From Macrophomina tecta (lineage: Eukaryota; Ascomycota; Dothideomycetes; Botryosphaeriales; Botryosphaeriaceae), in assembly GCA_024180945.1 (NCBI GenBank), contig JAKSGN010000043.1, forward strand, positions 2,914,001 through 2,978,000: 64,000 bases of DNA, read 5' to 3'. Made by a program: the position numbers and the translations under genes. Below the pieces are notes generated by a model. The model made no database searches. It was not told the DNA's origin and was given only the letters and a program-made list of their open reading frames with translations. Shown here one piece after another: positions 1 through 14,057 of the stretch; position 1 is the stretch's first letter; every line of letters begins with the position of its first letter.

Positions 1-2661
1 TGGAGCAGCGCGTCCACACTGCTCTCCGTCAGCAGGAAGCAGCCAGAGCCCAGGACGAGAGCCCGTCCTCTCCTACCTTCAGCGATGGAATCGGCCGCCA
101 GTCCACCACCTCCTTCGCCGAGCCGGGCCGCAAATCCACTGGGATAGCGTCGTTGCTGCAGAGCTCCGCCTTGTCCGTGGACAGTGACGAAGAGGACGAC
201 GAGACGTATTATGTAGGTCCCTACCCTCCAAGCTCGGACCACCTGGAGTTGCTGCGCCTTCTTCCAGGAGCTGGATCAACCTCATTTGCTCCGCTCCGCT
301 CGCTTTGCTAACCCTTTGCATCTCAAAGGTTCGAACACCCTTGCCTAAAAGCTCATTAGCCGACGAGGATCTGCGCACCCACTTGAGGACCTACGAGTGG
401 GAGTCGTGCGGCCGAACTATTCTCGAAGAGGTAGTCCGTGATGGCCAATTGCTGCAGCCTAACCTCTTTCCCCATCCCAAGGATGAGGAGAAGTCATATA
501 TCTCCAGCTACCAGGTCTTCGACGTCGGACCGGACGGGTCGCCGTTGAGTCTCGATATCGAGCCTGAAGAGGAGGAAGTGACGCAGTCAAAAGTCGCCGC
601 TTTCTGGAATGTGATCAAGGTACGAAGGAATTTTTGTGTCTCGTTTTGGCAATCTTGCAGTCCGCGTGAAAGAAATTCATTCGGATCGGTAGGCGGATAC
701 TTGACGCCTTCTACATGAGGGACGACGTTGAATTTGAATATCTTTCGGATGAATCGGCACATCATCCGGTCCATCTACTTGGCATGATGGATAATGTTTC
801 AAGTCCCCATTATTACCCCTTTCCGGAAGCCTTCCCGGCTAGTTTGCCGTCCTTGCCGACCAGGACTCAATGCTTCTTCCTCAGAACACACACCAATAAC
901 AAGCTTTCCAGGACATCAATGTGGATCCCGACCATCGCCCTGCCGTGGGTCGGATACTGTAGGGCCCTTGCTATTGTCGTGTAAGGCTCAGGCTGATCGC
1001 TATTAGGATCGCCCAAGAACCTGCTCCCATCGCTTTCGGCGCATTGCACTATGCATTGAACGAATATTTTGACATGAACGAACTCTTTCAGCACTTGGTT
1101 AACTCGGAACATTCATCGGTACAGAGCCTCTTCACTGCGTCCTCCTCCGTGTTCGATGCCTACACGCGCTCCCTACTAACCCCGGTGTCAAAGGCTACAC
1201 CACATAGGCCATTTTCGCCAGACTCACGGCATCAGCGGACATTCACCTTCAGTTTTGAGTACTACACTATCATCGGAGAAGAGCGTCAGCCCATGCACTG
1301 GCAAAGCCATGACAAACGCCTTTCTGCATCTACTAGCCACCTCCCCCTCACGAGGTGCAGTTCAGTAGTCTCTTTGGCATTGCTAGGAGACCCGGTCAGG
1401 AAGCTCCGCAATACTTCACGGCGGAAGAATGTCAAAGTGAAGCAGGGCTTGGCTTACGATCCTTTCTCGCCGTGGCTCGTACTCAACATCCAAGCATATC
1501 CTGATTGGCTCGGAAGTGCCGATGCGCATGATTCCAGCAAGCACTATGTCAACGGTCCAGAGGCCTTTCTAGCCACCGTGCTCATGGAATATCGGGATGC
1601 GCGCAAACGGTACGAGGAAATCTATAAGCAAATCACCAAGATGATCACACCGCCCCCGGACTTTATCTTCGACGAGGACCAGCGCGACAAGCGTCTGTTC
1701 GAAGACGCAAACTTTACATACACCCGAGGGTACTTCTGGGCGCACCAGACGCTTGGATCCATCAACGACAGCATCAAAGCCATGATTGACGCTTATGAAG
1801 ACACGTTTACGGATGAGGTATGGGAGGGCAAGCACAAGTGTATCTGGCCACTTTTGGACGAGGCACTACCCCGCAACGACCATTTCAGGAGGAAGCTTTA
1901 TCTTCTGCGAAAGGAATTCGAGCGTGAGATAAAACACCTGGAGGCACAGATTAGGGAGAACAATGACCGCCGGCTGGAAATCAGAGACTTGCGCGATCAA
2001 TTGTTCAGCGGCACGTCTGTCTTGGAATCGCGAAAATCAGTCGAGCTTTCTGAGATCACGATTCTACAAGGGCACAACGTCAAGCTTCTGACCCTTATCA
2101 ACATATTCTTCATGGTAGGTTTCCAGGTCTTTCCGGGACTGAAGGCGGGCAAATGGTTGACTGACCTGCGAACAGCCCCTCACCTTCGTGACAAGCGTCT
2201 TCGGTATGACGAACATGCCGACGGAGCATAGCTTCTGGGAGTTCGGCACGGTGCTGGTTACTGTCTGTGTGCCTTTCTTTCTTCTGATCGGTTCTCTCAA
2301 CACAACAAAGGGCTACGAGTTTTGGAAAGCACGATGCAAAGAAGTCATGAAGTCTTGTCTCTGGTTCTTGGCCTTCGTTTCCGGGCTGTCACCAAAGTCA
2401 AGTCGGCCCAAGAACGGACAGGCACGCGAAGCGGAAGAACAGAGGTCCCAGGCCTCATACCCACACCTGCGAAATATATCGGCGGAAATTCGTAATCGTC
2501 AGCAGCGCTCACCAAGCATAGAGATGGAAAAGGACAATTCATTAGAAGGATCGGATAGTGGTGGAAAAGAGAGGAAAAAATGGTTCGATCCTAGTTTTTT
2601 GAAGAGGATATCACGAAGAAACGACAAAGGAGGGAGTCAGACCGAGACCCAGGAGGTCTAA
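1..2661 (+). CDS. CorA-like Mg2+ transporter family protein (5' partial)
   Basis: The C-terminal part shows a CorA-like two-helix hairpin: a hydrophobic helix (LLTLINIFFM, continuing PLTFVTSVF) followed by GMTNM, in the place of the CorA GMN signature, then a second helix (FGTVLVTVCVPFFLLIGSL) and a basic cytosolic tail. Before it is a charged helical stretch (REFEREIKHLEAQIRENNDRR) like the CorA stalk. Phase-consistent exons: <1-205, 352-619, 673 to about 768 or 795, 912-958, 1007-2114, 2176-2661. The third exon's donor is unresolved. The 48-nt intron 959-1006 (GTAGGG donor, CTGAT branch, TATTAG acceptor) removes an apparent in-frame stop, and intron 206-351 removes an apparent frameshift. 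The start codon lies left of the window. Family knowledge: such fungal proteins resemble Mg2+/divalent cation channels, but the substrate is untested. Family call fairly sure, exact exons moderate. Confidence 0.72.
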
Positions 2662-4461
2662 CTGTTGGCAAATGGATAAAAATTTTCACAACATCCACCG
2701 ACTTCTCCCCTCGCGACATCGTCATGACAAGGCAGCTGGCATGCGAATTGCTTCCAGTCCGGGTATGGCAGAAATTCCGTTGCCCGTCACATTTCCAGAC
2801 AAGTAGTCAAGGCGGAAATATCTCGCAAGTTGGTTGCATGCTCGGTCCGCGATGGGGTGGGCAAGCGCACATCCGAAGGCAACGACTGATGTTTGACCCA
2901 CAGACTATAGCTCCACAACCCTAGCAATAGCTGTGACTGCCGTGAGTGGCCTTATGTCGGGAGAGGCTTTTCGGCTCTAGGATCGTGGCTCAAGCGATGA
3001 CGGGGTGGCGCAAGTACCTAGGGATTTTCCACAAAAGCTGCATGAACGACCAAACGGCAATGGAGTGCGTCTGACTTGGAAGCTATTAGCCGACCGAGAA
3101 AATTCACTTCCCTTACCACTTCTGGGGCATTAAACCGGGTCTTGGTGTAGCCCCGGGTTCTGGAAACACCAAAACTCCGCTGCTCTCCTCATCGATGTCA
3201 AGAGATTGTGGCCGCGGCCTGGGATGTGGAGCAGCATGCAGGTGCCCGTTAGTCCGGCAGGTACAGAGGCCTCCTGACAGATCTTATTTTCTTACGTGCG
3301 TGGTGCCTTACGTTGTCCAATGCACGGTCGGCGTATTGGCTGGCTGACGGATTGACCGGGGTCTGGATTCGCTAGGTGGCGTTCTGGCCTTCGCCGTTCT
3401 GGAAACTGACGGACCGGGGAGTCGACGGGAAGTCCTGCAGCTTGGCCTTCGATCCGCAAAACTGTAAGTACGGGCTTAAGGAACAGTGATGCAGCATAAT
3501 GCACCGGCAGTGCAAACCGAGATTAACTGACGACCGCAAACCGAGGACGCCGTCTTGGACCAGTTTTGGTTTCTATAAACAAAACGGCGCAGCTAGCCCT
3601 TGTTTTTCGCCCTATATGTACATGCTCAGCTGACGGCGTGATTGGAGGAGAGTGGATCCTGGAGCGCGAAAAAGGCCTCGGCGCTGGGCGCAGCATGTGC
3701 AAATCAGAGCAGGTGGTCTTCGCGGCATCTGGCGGAGATGAATGGTCGACGCCCGGGAACCAGTCAGCAGTAGAGAGCGAAGAGACCAAGCAAACTCATC
3801 TCCCCCATGACAACACTTCGGAGGCCTTTCCACGCAGCGCAACTATTGACTGCCATGCAAGGCACACGGCCGACTACCCCGCGTGCCCGCATAAGTCTTT
3901 CCGCTTGCTTCCACCACTCTCACGAAATTCCATGATCCTCAATAGCGGCAGGACTCGCCATCTCCCGCCGCCGCCGACTTCAGCCCAATCACATCCCCCA
4001 GCCGCACCACATCCCTGCCTCGAGCCCTGCTTGAAATTATTCGCTTCGCCTGCTTCCCGCTCGTGCATGCGATTTAGCAGCCTCACAGTGTCCTCTAATC
4101 CCCAGATTCTCCTTTCTCTATGGCCGGGTCCCTAGCGTTGCGCATTCCCCACACTTTCGCACCTTCCATCTACAGCCTCTCGCTCCGACGCACTGCAGTT
4201 CGGCCCAGACCATCCGGTCGGGCTCTCTTCAACACCACCACAGCTGACCATGACCCGGAATCCAGAGCAAAATTTCCTCCTCCGGGCCAAACGGGCAACC
4301 TCCGCCATCGACGCCAACCCCATCCAAGGCCCTGCTCCGCTCGGACCAGCGCAGCGCCCGTCTCCCATCGCTAGGACCGGACCGCTTTGAGTATCCTTGA
4401 ACACTAAATACGGCTTCTGGTTTCGACGACACTTGTTGGTGTCGTGACTCGCAAATGCCAA
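2662..4461. other. Gene-free interval upstream of glucoamylase
   Basis: About 1.8 kb between the CorA-like gene and the glucoamylase TATA box. Only short, low-complexity open frames occur and none has a recognisable domain or convincing splice pattern. It presumably contains the CorA-like 3' UTR and the glucoamylase promoter. No AmyR-type CGG-N8-CGG pair was found by eye. Confidence 0.5.
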
Positions 4462-4469
4462 TATAAAAG
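4462..4469 (+). promoter_or_regulatory. TATA box of the glucoamylase gene
   Basis: TATAAAAG with a CCAAT pentamer directly upstream (4458-4462), about 110 bp before the glucoamylase ATG. Spacing and sequence fit a core promoter of a strongly expressed secreted enzyme. This is inference from position and motif only. Confidence 0.6.
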
Positions 4470-4578
4470 GGGGACGCACTCCGCGCACCAACAAGAAGCC
4501 GTTTGAAAGGCAGCAGCGCAGAACCTTTTGCAGCCAGCCTCCCTCTCTGACCTTGGGTACTTCTGGATACGCGCCACA

Positions 4579-6956
<2,378 letters not shown>

Positions 6957-7372
6957 ATTATGTAGAATGGGGAGGGTTGTGGACTGAGCGGGTAGGTGAA
7001 TATGATCCGAGACGATGAGGGGTTCGCTTTTGGAGATTATGTCATGAATGTAATGGGGAAAAGAAAAACCACGGTTGCTTGGAGTTGCATGCCATTGCTT
7101 GTGACTCTTGAAACCTCCTTCTGATGTGATTTCTGGTCCGGTGAGGCCGACTGCACACCCGGTTGAACTCTGCTCAGGGAGTCCAGGTGACGGACCCATG
7201 CATGCCCCTTGCAACCGCCCCGCATACCGACCCACAATATCAAGTTGCCTGCTGAAGTTCTCGATTGCTCCTTCACTGGAACCCCTGCTCACCTAGGCCA
7301 CGCCGCTCGTGACCGCTTCCAATCCCTGTCCACATGCACCTTTCTCCTACACTCCACACACTCCACGAAACC
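6957..7372. other. Glucoamylase 3' flank
   Basis: About 0.4 kb after the glucoamylase stop, probably 3' UTR and intergenic DNA. I see no coding feature. Confidence 0.5.
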
Positions 7373-7471
7373 TATATAAACCCACCAACCTCACTACATC
7401 CCACCAGCCCTCTCCGCCACACAAACAACCACTGCCTCACCATCTTGCACCACGGCGAGATGGCCGAGTAA
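7373..7471 (+). promoter_or_regulatory. Orphan promoter-like segment: TATA box, CT/CA-rich leader, ATG next to a splice donor
   Basis: TATATAAA (7373-7380) is followed by a C/A-rich leader like those of fungal mRNAs and then ATG GCC GAG TAA (7460-7471), where GTAAGC at 7468-7473 would make a good splice donor. No long downstream exon on this strand can be joined to it. It may be the start of a short or non-coding transcript, or a relic. Low certainty. Confidence 0.3.
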
Positions 7472-7726
7472 GCAGACCAGTAGCAGTGGTACTTCGATAT
7501 CAAACAATCCACTATCGCTCGCTTTCTTGTCTAGTGGTGCGTAAATGTGTGTGGTAGCGACTAGGCGGACATTTGCTTAATATGGGATTTCGGAGTGAGA
7601 CAACTTCATCTTTGCCTTACAGCTCTTCCCGAAGCCCTGCATGGAATGGCACAAGATGCGAATGATCGGAAAGCAGAGAAAAAACCGTTTGATTCGGGGT
7701 ATATTCCGCCTTTCCAAGCCGTATTA

Positions 7727-7746
7727 AAAAAAAAAAAAAAAAAAAA
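7727..7746. repeat. Poly(A) tract
   Basis: An uninterrupted run of about 20 A, just past the MED7 3' end (MED7 runs on the minus strand and stops at 7844). It reads as poly(T) in the MED7 transcript direction. Confidence 0.8.
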
Positions 7747-7843
7747 ACGCCAGAGGCCATGCGCGCCATCACTGTCTCGCGTTAAATGCATCAACCATTA
7801 TACATCCCAGCCACCATCTCCCCTCCATCTCATGCCATCCCGC

Positions 7844-8740
7844 TCACTCTCCCAACAATTCCTCATCCAACGCCCTCATCACAGCGCCCTGCAACCTCCT
7901 CCTCTTCTCTTCCCCGCCCTCCGTCCACGCCACGGCCTCCGCGCCCGCATCCTCCGCCTCCTCCTCCTTCCCCACCAACTCCCCGCCCTCCCTCCCCAGC
8001 CCGGCCAACACTTCGTCAATCCTCTCGCCCATCCTCCTCACGCCCTCGACCTCCTCCCGTCTTCTCCGCACCTCTTCCTCCATCATCGCAATCAGGCTAG
8101 CGCGGGCCTGGTGCGGGCGGTACTCGTTGATGAGGTGGTGCGCGTTGAACAGCAGCGTCTGCATGTCCTCGTACTTGCGCTGCCAGCTGGGCGGGTCGAT
8201 GGCGAGCGCGCCCAGCAGCTCGAGGTAGTTGAGCAGCAGGGACTGCGTCATGGATTTGATGTGCGCGGCGCGGTCGAGCGTCCACTGGGACTGATGCTGG
8301 GCTGCGGATGGGGAGGAGGGCGCCGAGGGGTAGAGCTGCTCGATTTGCATTTCTTGGAGCGAGCGGAGCGGCGTGTGGATCTGTGTTCGGGGGGGACGGG
8401 GCGGGATTAGTCCGTTGCTCTTGGGGGGCGCTCACTCGCGCTGGGCGTGCTCGGGAGGCAGGAAGCTTTTGGGAGAGCTTACGTCGTAGTGGTCGCCGAA
8501 GGACCGGTACTTGCCATTGGCGGGCGGCTCGGGCGGTTGGAGGTAGCGCAGCTCGGGCGGGAGGTCGGCGAGCCTGGGGGCCTGTTGTGGCTGCCGGGCG
8601 TCGTTTTGGTCGGAGGGGGGTTGTGCGGCATCTTGGAGCTCCTTTAGGCGCGCGCGGTTCTCGGGCGTGAAGTGCTTCCAGAAAGGCGGCGGCGCGGGGA
8701 AGGTCGCGCTGAGGAGGTTGTCTGGGTTGTCGTCGGCCAT
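7844..8740 (-). CDS. MED7: Mediator complex subunit 7
   Basis: Subunit of the Mediator middle module, which bridges transcription factors and RNA polymerase II in the nucleus. Exons 8483-8740 and 7844-8380 with a 102-nt intron give 264 aa, normal for fungal Med7. The N-terminus has the Med7 hallmark FPAPPPFWKHFTPEN and a proline-rich segment; the second exon has the conserved core (QSLLLNYLELLGALAIDPPSW, then NAHHLINEYRPHQARASLIAMMEEEV), which forms the long helices that pair with Med21. The start chosen is the ATG of MADDNPDN; upstream in-frame codons lack similarity. The overlapping 271-codon frame on the opposite strand is an antisense shadow. Confidence 0.93.
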
Positions 8741-9553
8741 TGTTGCGAGGGCTCTGGCAGTGGTGGCGATGTCGACAATGGGGATGAATTGAGGCAAGTG
8801 CGCGGTGTTGCGCGCTCTTGTGTGACGGCGCGGAGGATTAAACTGGTATTGGAACGTGGTGGTGAGAAGGTGAGGCGTGTGCAGCCGCGGTTGGGCTGAG
8901 GGAGCTTGGACCACTCCAGCTCGTCTCTGCCATATTTCTTTTTTTTTTCCCCTCCCCTTGACCCGACCTTTAGCCAGCTCATCTCCGAATAACCGGAAAG
9001 TTACACCAGGGAGCACAGATGCCAATACTGCACTGGGCAACCGATATAACCCTTGGTCTGACGTGTGGCAATGCTGTCCTATTTGTTTAGATTGGCTATC
9101 AAAGACGAGAAATGGAAAGGAGAGCAGGCCGAAGAGAACAGCAACCCGTTTTCTGGCTTGCTCACTTGATTAAGATTAAATGTGTATGTTTACTACTAGA
9201 TACAGACCCGTCCGTCTTATACCCTTATCTATTGAGTCCATGGAGCCATTCCATGTGACTATCTTACATTGCGGTCGTTGCTTTCATAGCCAATGCCTGA
9301 ATCCCATGCGCCTAAAATGCGCTGCTCGAAGATGCATCTCACAAGCGATTTCTCAAAAGCCCAAATGGCAGTACTCGATAGCTCGGAGCCCGACGAATAA
9401 TATCGGCGGGGCGCAGCCATTCAAGACAGTGAGGCGCTTCGGGTTGCTGGGCCTTGCGAACAATCGCATGCGGTGCCTCGGTCCTCAGTCTCGGATGCCG
9501 TGGTTGGTATCCTGCAATGGAAATTCCCGTGACGGAAAGACGCAGTTCCCGCT
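8741..9553. other. Gap between MED7 and the SLC35-type gene
   Basis: MED7 promoter on the left part (MED7 reads leftwards) and the 3' end of the SLC35-type gene on the right. I see no additional gene. A short poly(T) run lies near 8938-8948. Confidence 0.5.
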
Positions 9554-10779
9554 CTATTTTCTCTTCAGATGGGAGTAAAGCCAGCCCCCGCCAATGGCTA
9601 GTGAGACTCCAAATGCCTCCTGGGTCGTGGGAGTCCTTCCTTCGGCATACCATCCGCCAGAGAGGATGAGAATGGTTTTAAGGTTGCCAACGACATTGAA
9701 CTGCGGTAGACTTAGCGACCAACTCAGGGGTGCATGGCGAGCGAGGACTTACTGTCAAGGCAGAGGTGCGACTGATGATGAGAAATTGCGACAGGTTGAG
9801 GACACTGGCGGTCACACCAGAAGCGAGCAGAGACCAGTAAACGCCCGAGGGTATCGTGCCTGGATGCTGTCAGCATATAGCCGAGTGCAGTAGAGCCGGT
9901 GAGCGGTCTTACTAAAGTCGGGGATCTTGTCCAAAACAGGAACACAGAATATCAACAGGAAGGCGGAGATAGGTGCTTGGTTCATGAGAAGCTGCTGAGC
10001 AGAAACATCCAAGTCTTCGATCTTCTTTCCAATCCAGATCTGGTAGAAAGCGGTAACGGTGACAGCCATGCCAGAAACGATGGCACCAAAAGGATTGCTC
10101 TGGGCGGAATTGGAATTGGTAAGGCTGACGCCGGCACAGATACAACCGATGGCCAGTGCCTTGGAGAGGGAGATGGGAGTCCGGAACATGACAAAGGTGA
10201 TCAAGACGACGACGGGAGTTGTCATGACCTTGGCAAGCTGGTAGAAGCCGATGGAGTTGTACGTCAGGGACAAGTTTCCCAAGATGACATAGGCGGTAAA
10301 CAATCCGCAGATTGGAAGCACGTCCCAAAGCGGCAATCGGACAGGCTTGAATGCTCGGAATGGGGCGCGCGTGGAGACCCAGAGGACAATGGCCGTGCAA
10401 GCAAAATGCCAGATGGTGAAGATGACCTGGGCATCATGCATCTGGGGATCGGAGAATATTCTGGCTGCGGCGTTAGACTGGGTGTTTTTGCGGCCCGGAT
10501 GGATTGAGCAGACCTTTTGCTCAGGAACACCATGGCAACGGTGGCAAAGGTATTCAGGAGAATGCATAAACCTGTGGCCAGCGAGTCCTTGGTGGCCGGC
10601 GGTGAGACGACGCGATCGGGTCGCCATTGCGGCAGCGTCTTTTCGTCGTCGACCGGCGACACGGCTGGGCTGGCGTCATCGTGCAAAGGCACCTTTTCTT
10701 CGTCTGCCACGCTTGTCAGAGGGGAGTCGGGCAGCAGAGCACGGGAAAACAAACCCATTTCGGGCTTGGCGAGAGACAA
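9554..10779 (-). CDS. SLC35/TPT-family nucleotide-sugar or triose-phosphate-type transporter
   Basis: Drug/metabolite-transporter superfamily protein expected in Golgi/ER membranes. Exons 10514-10779, 9913-10460, 9753-9859, 9554-9700 (introns 53, 53 and 52 nt) give 355 aa. After an acidic N-terminus of about 75 residues come roughly ten hydrophobic helices. Family signals: LATGLCILLNTFATVAMVFLSKR, TLTYNSIGFYQLAK-like segment (here LSLTYNSIGFYQLAKVMTTP), and the C-terminal SALTFNVVGNLKTILIL motif typical of SLC35E3-like members. The C-terminus is a KxK-type dilysine-like HLKRK, which could support early-secretory retention. The substrate cannot be told from sequence. Confidence 0.85.
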
Positions 10780-11939
10780 AATATCAACCAGCTTGTCGCA
10801 TCAACAGCTCGGCTTGGGTGGCGCCGCTCGGACTGTGGGCCATTCAAGTCAATGGTTCACAGGCAGGTCGACATGCCAGAGTGGCTGAGAGGCGCATGGG
10901 AGCAGCGAGAGCAGCCCGGCGACGTCTTAAAGGGCGGGCGGATGTGCGATGGAGTGGCTGAAAAAGCGCGCTTGGCCCCCTTATAATCGGCGCAGAGTTT
11001 CACGCTCGGGGCTTGGCTGCGATGGACTGGCGGGACCCGCGAAGGCTCCAGCGGGCGGCGGCTCTTCTGGCAGCTCTCCAAGCACGGCCAGCTGACTGGG
11101 GCCGCACGACCACTTCCGCTGTCGTACCGTCTTGCCGCTGCGAGCCTCCGCGCGAAAAAAGCGGGCTCGAGAGCTGCAGCCGGCGCGCTGGCGGCCGTCT
11201 GCCTCGCTCGCCCAAACCGGCGACCCCCAACACGAAACTCTGGCGGTGAGTGAGGCAGCGCCGGGGCGGAGCAGAGGGGGTCGACAGGCGTCGAGCTCAC
11301 AGGCTTGGCCCCCTCGTGCTCGCGTCGCACAAGCTTCACACAGCCCAGCAGCCGCGGAACATTGTTGATGCGGGCCAGAGGGGGGGAGAGGGCGGCGCTT
11401 TGCCCGATCAACTCCAATAATTTCCACCGTGCTCCGTGTGCTGTCCGCCTGCCGTCGCCTGCCGTCTCTCCAGCGCCGTATTCGTTCCTGACTAGCCCGC
11501 CATCCGGCCCCGGCCGGGTCACGAGGCGTCGCTAGCGAACAGCCACCGCGTCCCGCTAAGCTCTCGCATCGCGAAGCCTTCTTTCTCGGTCATGCGGGGT
11601 GAACGGCGATCCACATGACGTTCTGTGCCCCTCTGCCTCTGCCTCTGCCTCACCCCCCTCGCCCGTCGCTTGCACGCTCGGCGACCTCACCGTAGCTCGC
11701 GCACGGCGCCGAGGACCGCGCTTTGTCGAAGCGAGCTCCTGGCCTCCACCCCGTGTTTATCCTTTCGAGCTCCGGTTTTCTTCGGAGCGAATAATCAAAT
11801 GTCCCACTTTTGCTGCTGCAGTCTGTCGCACATCTCTCGAAGCCGTGTTCACGGATGCTAAGCTGGGAAGATCCACCCGGAATTCCGAGCGTTGAAGCCG
11901 CCACCGGCATGGCACGGCCTTGCTGGATCTGCGCAGAGC
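10780..11939. other. GC-rich gene-free interval
   Basis: About 1.2 kb. Long open frames here (for example 10857-11522, minus) are Ala/Arg/Pro-rich and look GC-driven, without domain or homology signals. It probably includes the promoter of the SLC35-type gene. Confidence 0.5.
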
Positions 11940-11947
11940 TATAAATA
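11940..11947 (+). promoter_or_regulatory. TATA-like element, target unclear
   Basis: TATAAATA in the gap before the PAP2 gene, about 470 bp upstream of its ATG. A short 21-codon frame begins at 12007 (MSPDSGRAGSED). It could be the PAP2 core promoter with an upstream ORF in a long leader, or an unrelated transcript start. Confidence 0.35.
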
Positions 11948-12417
11948 CTGCTGACCTGGACAGGGGATACAGACCCTTGATTGCATCCAGGGTGCGCGGG
12001 ATACACATGTCGCCCGATTCGGGCCGGGCTGGCAGCGAGGATACGGCGACTTCATTGCGATGGAAAGGGTGACCTACCGTGTGGAGCAGAGGAAATGAAG
12101 ATGAGAGCAGACTTCCTTGTCAGTAGATACCGCAGGGGCATGCACGATGGCTCTGCAGCCAACTCCTTCGCGAACACTAGCACACCATCAAGCTTTAATT
12201 GCGATCTTTTTGGGGCTGGCGAACGTCCCTACGCCGTCCCGCGTAGGGCTGAATTATGTCAGCTATCGATAACGGAGCTCCGTCGCCCTGTGCCGCTCGT
12301 GTGTGTACTCCGGCCGCGACGCGAAACCCATCAGGGTGACACTTGACACATACCAACCCACCCAACATCCCCACCAGCATTTCTCATGCTCCCTCGCCGC
12401 TCCTTCCTGAATTAATC

Positions 12418-13637
12418 ATGCCGGGCGGGACTGCCCAACACTCGAGGCGCGCGGCTGGCCTGCAACAGAATGGTGCCAGCTCCGCGGTTTCGAGGTTCTG
12501 GCAGGTATGTCTGAATGCGACGTGCTGCATGGACCGTTGACTGTGTGCTAACTGGAGCCCGCATAGAGGTCGTACGCCTCGGAATACCTGGGTCTCGCCA
12601 TACTCATCGCTTTATACGTGCTCGTGAGTGTTATCTTGTGCCCATGGGCAGCAGACATAGGGGAAGGGGGGGAATGCGCCGACAGCAAAAACCACAGCAT
12701 CCAGCAAGGTATCAATATCTCGGCCGCTGATATCTCTAGATTCAATTCTTCGTTGAGCCCTTCCACCGCATGTTCTCGCTCGATAACCTTGCCATCCAAT
12801 TCCCACACGCCGAAATCGAGCGCGTCTCCGTTGCCTGGCTATTCATCTACGCTGGCGGCGTTCCCCTAGCGATACTCCTCGTCTGGCCGCTCCTGTTTCG
12901 ACCCGGTGCACACAAAGCACATGTCACAATTCTTGGCTTCTTCATCAGCCTGATCCTGACCTCCTTCATCACGGACGTGATCAAGAATGCCGTCGGACGC
13001 CCGCGACCAGATCTGATCGCGCGCTGCAAGCCTGTAAGCTCTGCACAGCAAACGCATCCTTTGGGAAGCTCTGCAATTCGTCGCTGCTGACACCGAGCCG
13101 GCTCCGCAGGAAAAAGGCACGCCCGCGCACCGCCTCGTCACCTTCGAGATCTGCACCGAAACCGACCACCACACGCTGCACGACGGCTGGCGCTCCTTTC
13201 CCTCGGGCCACAGCAGCTTCGCCTTCTCCGGGCTCGGCTACCTGGCCCTCTTCTTCGCCGGCCAGTGTCATGTCTTCCGCCCGCGTACCGACCTCAGCCG
13301 GGTCCTGCTTGCTCTCGCCCCGCTCCTGTCCGCCATAATGATCGCTATCAGCCGCTGCGAGGATTACAGGCATGATGTGTACGATGTTACGGTGGGCGGT
13401 CTGCTCGGTATGCTGGTCGCATGGTTCACCTACCGCCGCTATTATCCCCCGCTGCGGAACAAAAGATGCGACACGCCCTACCCGAGCAGGGCGGAGTTGG
13501 CGGACATCAGGGGTTTCTCGAAGGCGAAGACAGACGAAGAGGCAAGAATACAGAGCGCGGCAGAGTTTGAACTAGACGACATGAGCAGTGATGATGGAGG
13601 TGAGCGGTTGCCGTTGCATAATAGTCGCGCCCCATAA
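12418..13637 (+). CDS. PAP2-type lipid phosphate / diacylglycerol pyrophosphate phosphatase
   Basis: Integral membrane phosphatase expected to dephosphorylate phosphatidate, DGPP or related lipid phosphates. Exons 12418-12504, 12567-12623, 12740-13033, 13110-13637 give 321 aa. The three PAP2 catalytic motifs are intact: KNAVGRPRP (KX6RP), FPSGHSSFAFSG (PSGH) and SRCEDYRHDVYDV (SRX5HX3D). Six hydrophobic segments are visible, as in yeast Dpp1/Lpp1. The C-terminal tail is acidic and ends PLHNSRAP. The start is the ATG of MPGGTAQ; the first exons encode the N-terminal cytosolic tail and part of the first helix. Family call very sure; preferred lipid unknown. Confidence 0.93.
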
Positions 13638-14057
13638 GCTCTTTAAAAGTTTTCTGAGATGCAGAGGAAATTCTCACCGATATACTATTTTTACTGGGAG
13701 TGTTGGATTTGACTTTGATTTCAATGGAAGTATCTCGGTTGGGGACGAGACAGGGGTGCGGAGTTGGGGCAAAGCTATTACAAACATACCGAGCTCTGGG
13801 CGCATCCGTGCCATGTTATTTCACTTGTTCTCTATTGTCGTTTTGTACGTCCTAATGCAAGAAAAGTTCTTGGTCGAGAGTTCTTTGTGGGCGAATAGGA
13901 GTTGTAGATCGGGAACTTGTTGCTAACTCCGATGATCGTCATGGCGCAATAAGATCCGAGGCAGACAAGCGTCATTTCTTCGCTACAGTCTCTCACTCGA
14001 CCATGCAGCAGCAATCCACCTCAACAATTGCACGGTCGTGCTCAAATCCTAGACGCC
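13638..14057. other. Gap between the PAP2 and MFS genes
   Basis: About 0.4 kb holding the PAP2 3' UTR and the MFS promoter. No other feature seen. Confidence 0.5.

Noticed and set aside
326..340. GGTTCGAACAC resembling a tRNA B-box.
   Set aside because: No A-box, acceptor stem or cloverleaf around it, and it lies in an intron of the CorA-like gene.
206..1006. Apparent frameshift and in-frame TAG in the CorA-like gene, suggesting a pseudogene.
   Set aside because: Introns 206-351 and 959-1006 with proper GT-AG ends restore phase, so the gene can be intact.
7595..8410. 271-codon plus-strand frame opposite MED7.
   Set aside because: Antisense shadow; MED7 on the minus strand has clear family motifs.
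10857..11522. 221-codon minus-strand frame.
   Set aside because: GC-driven, overlapped by several frames on both strands, no domain or start context.
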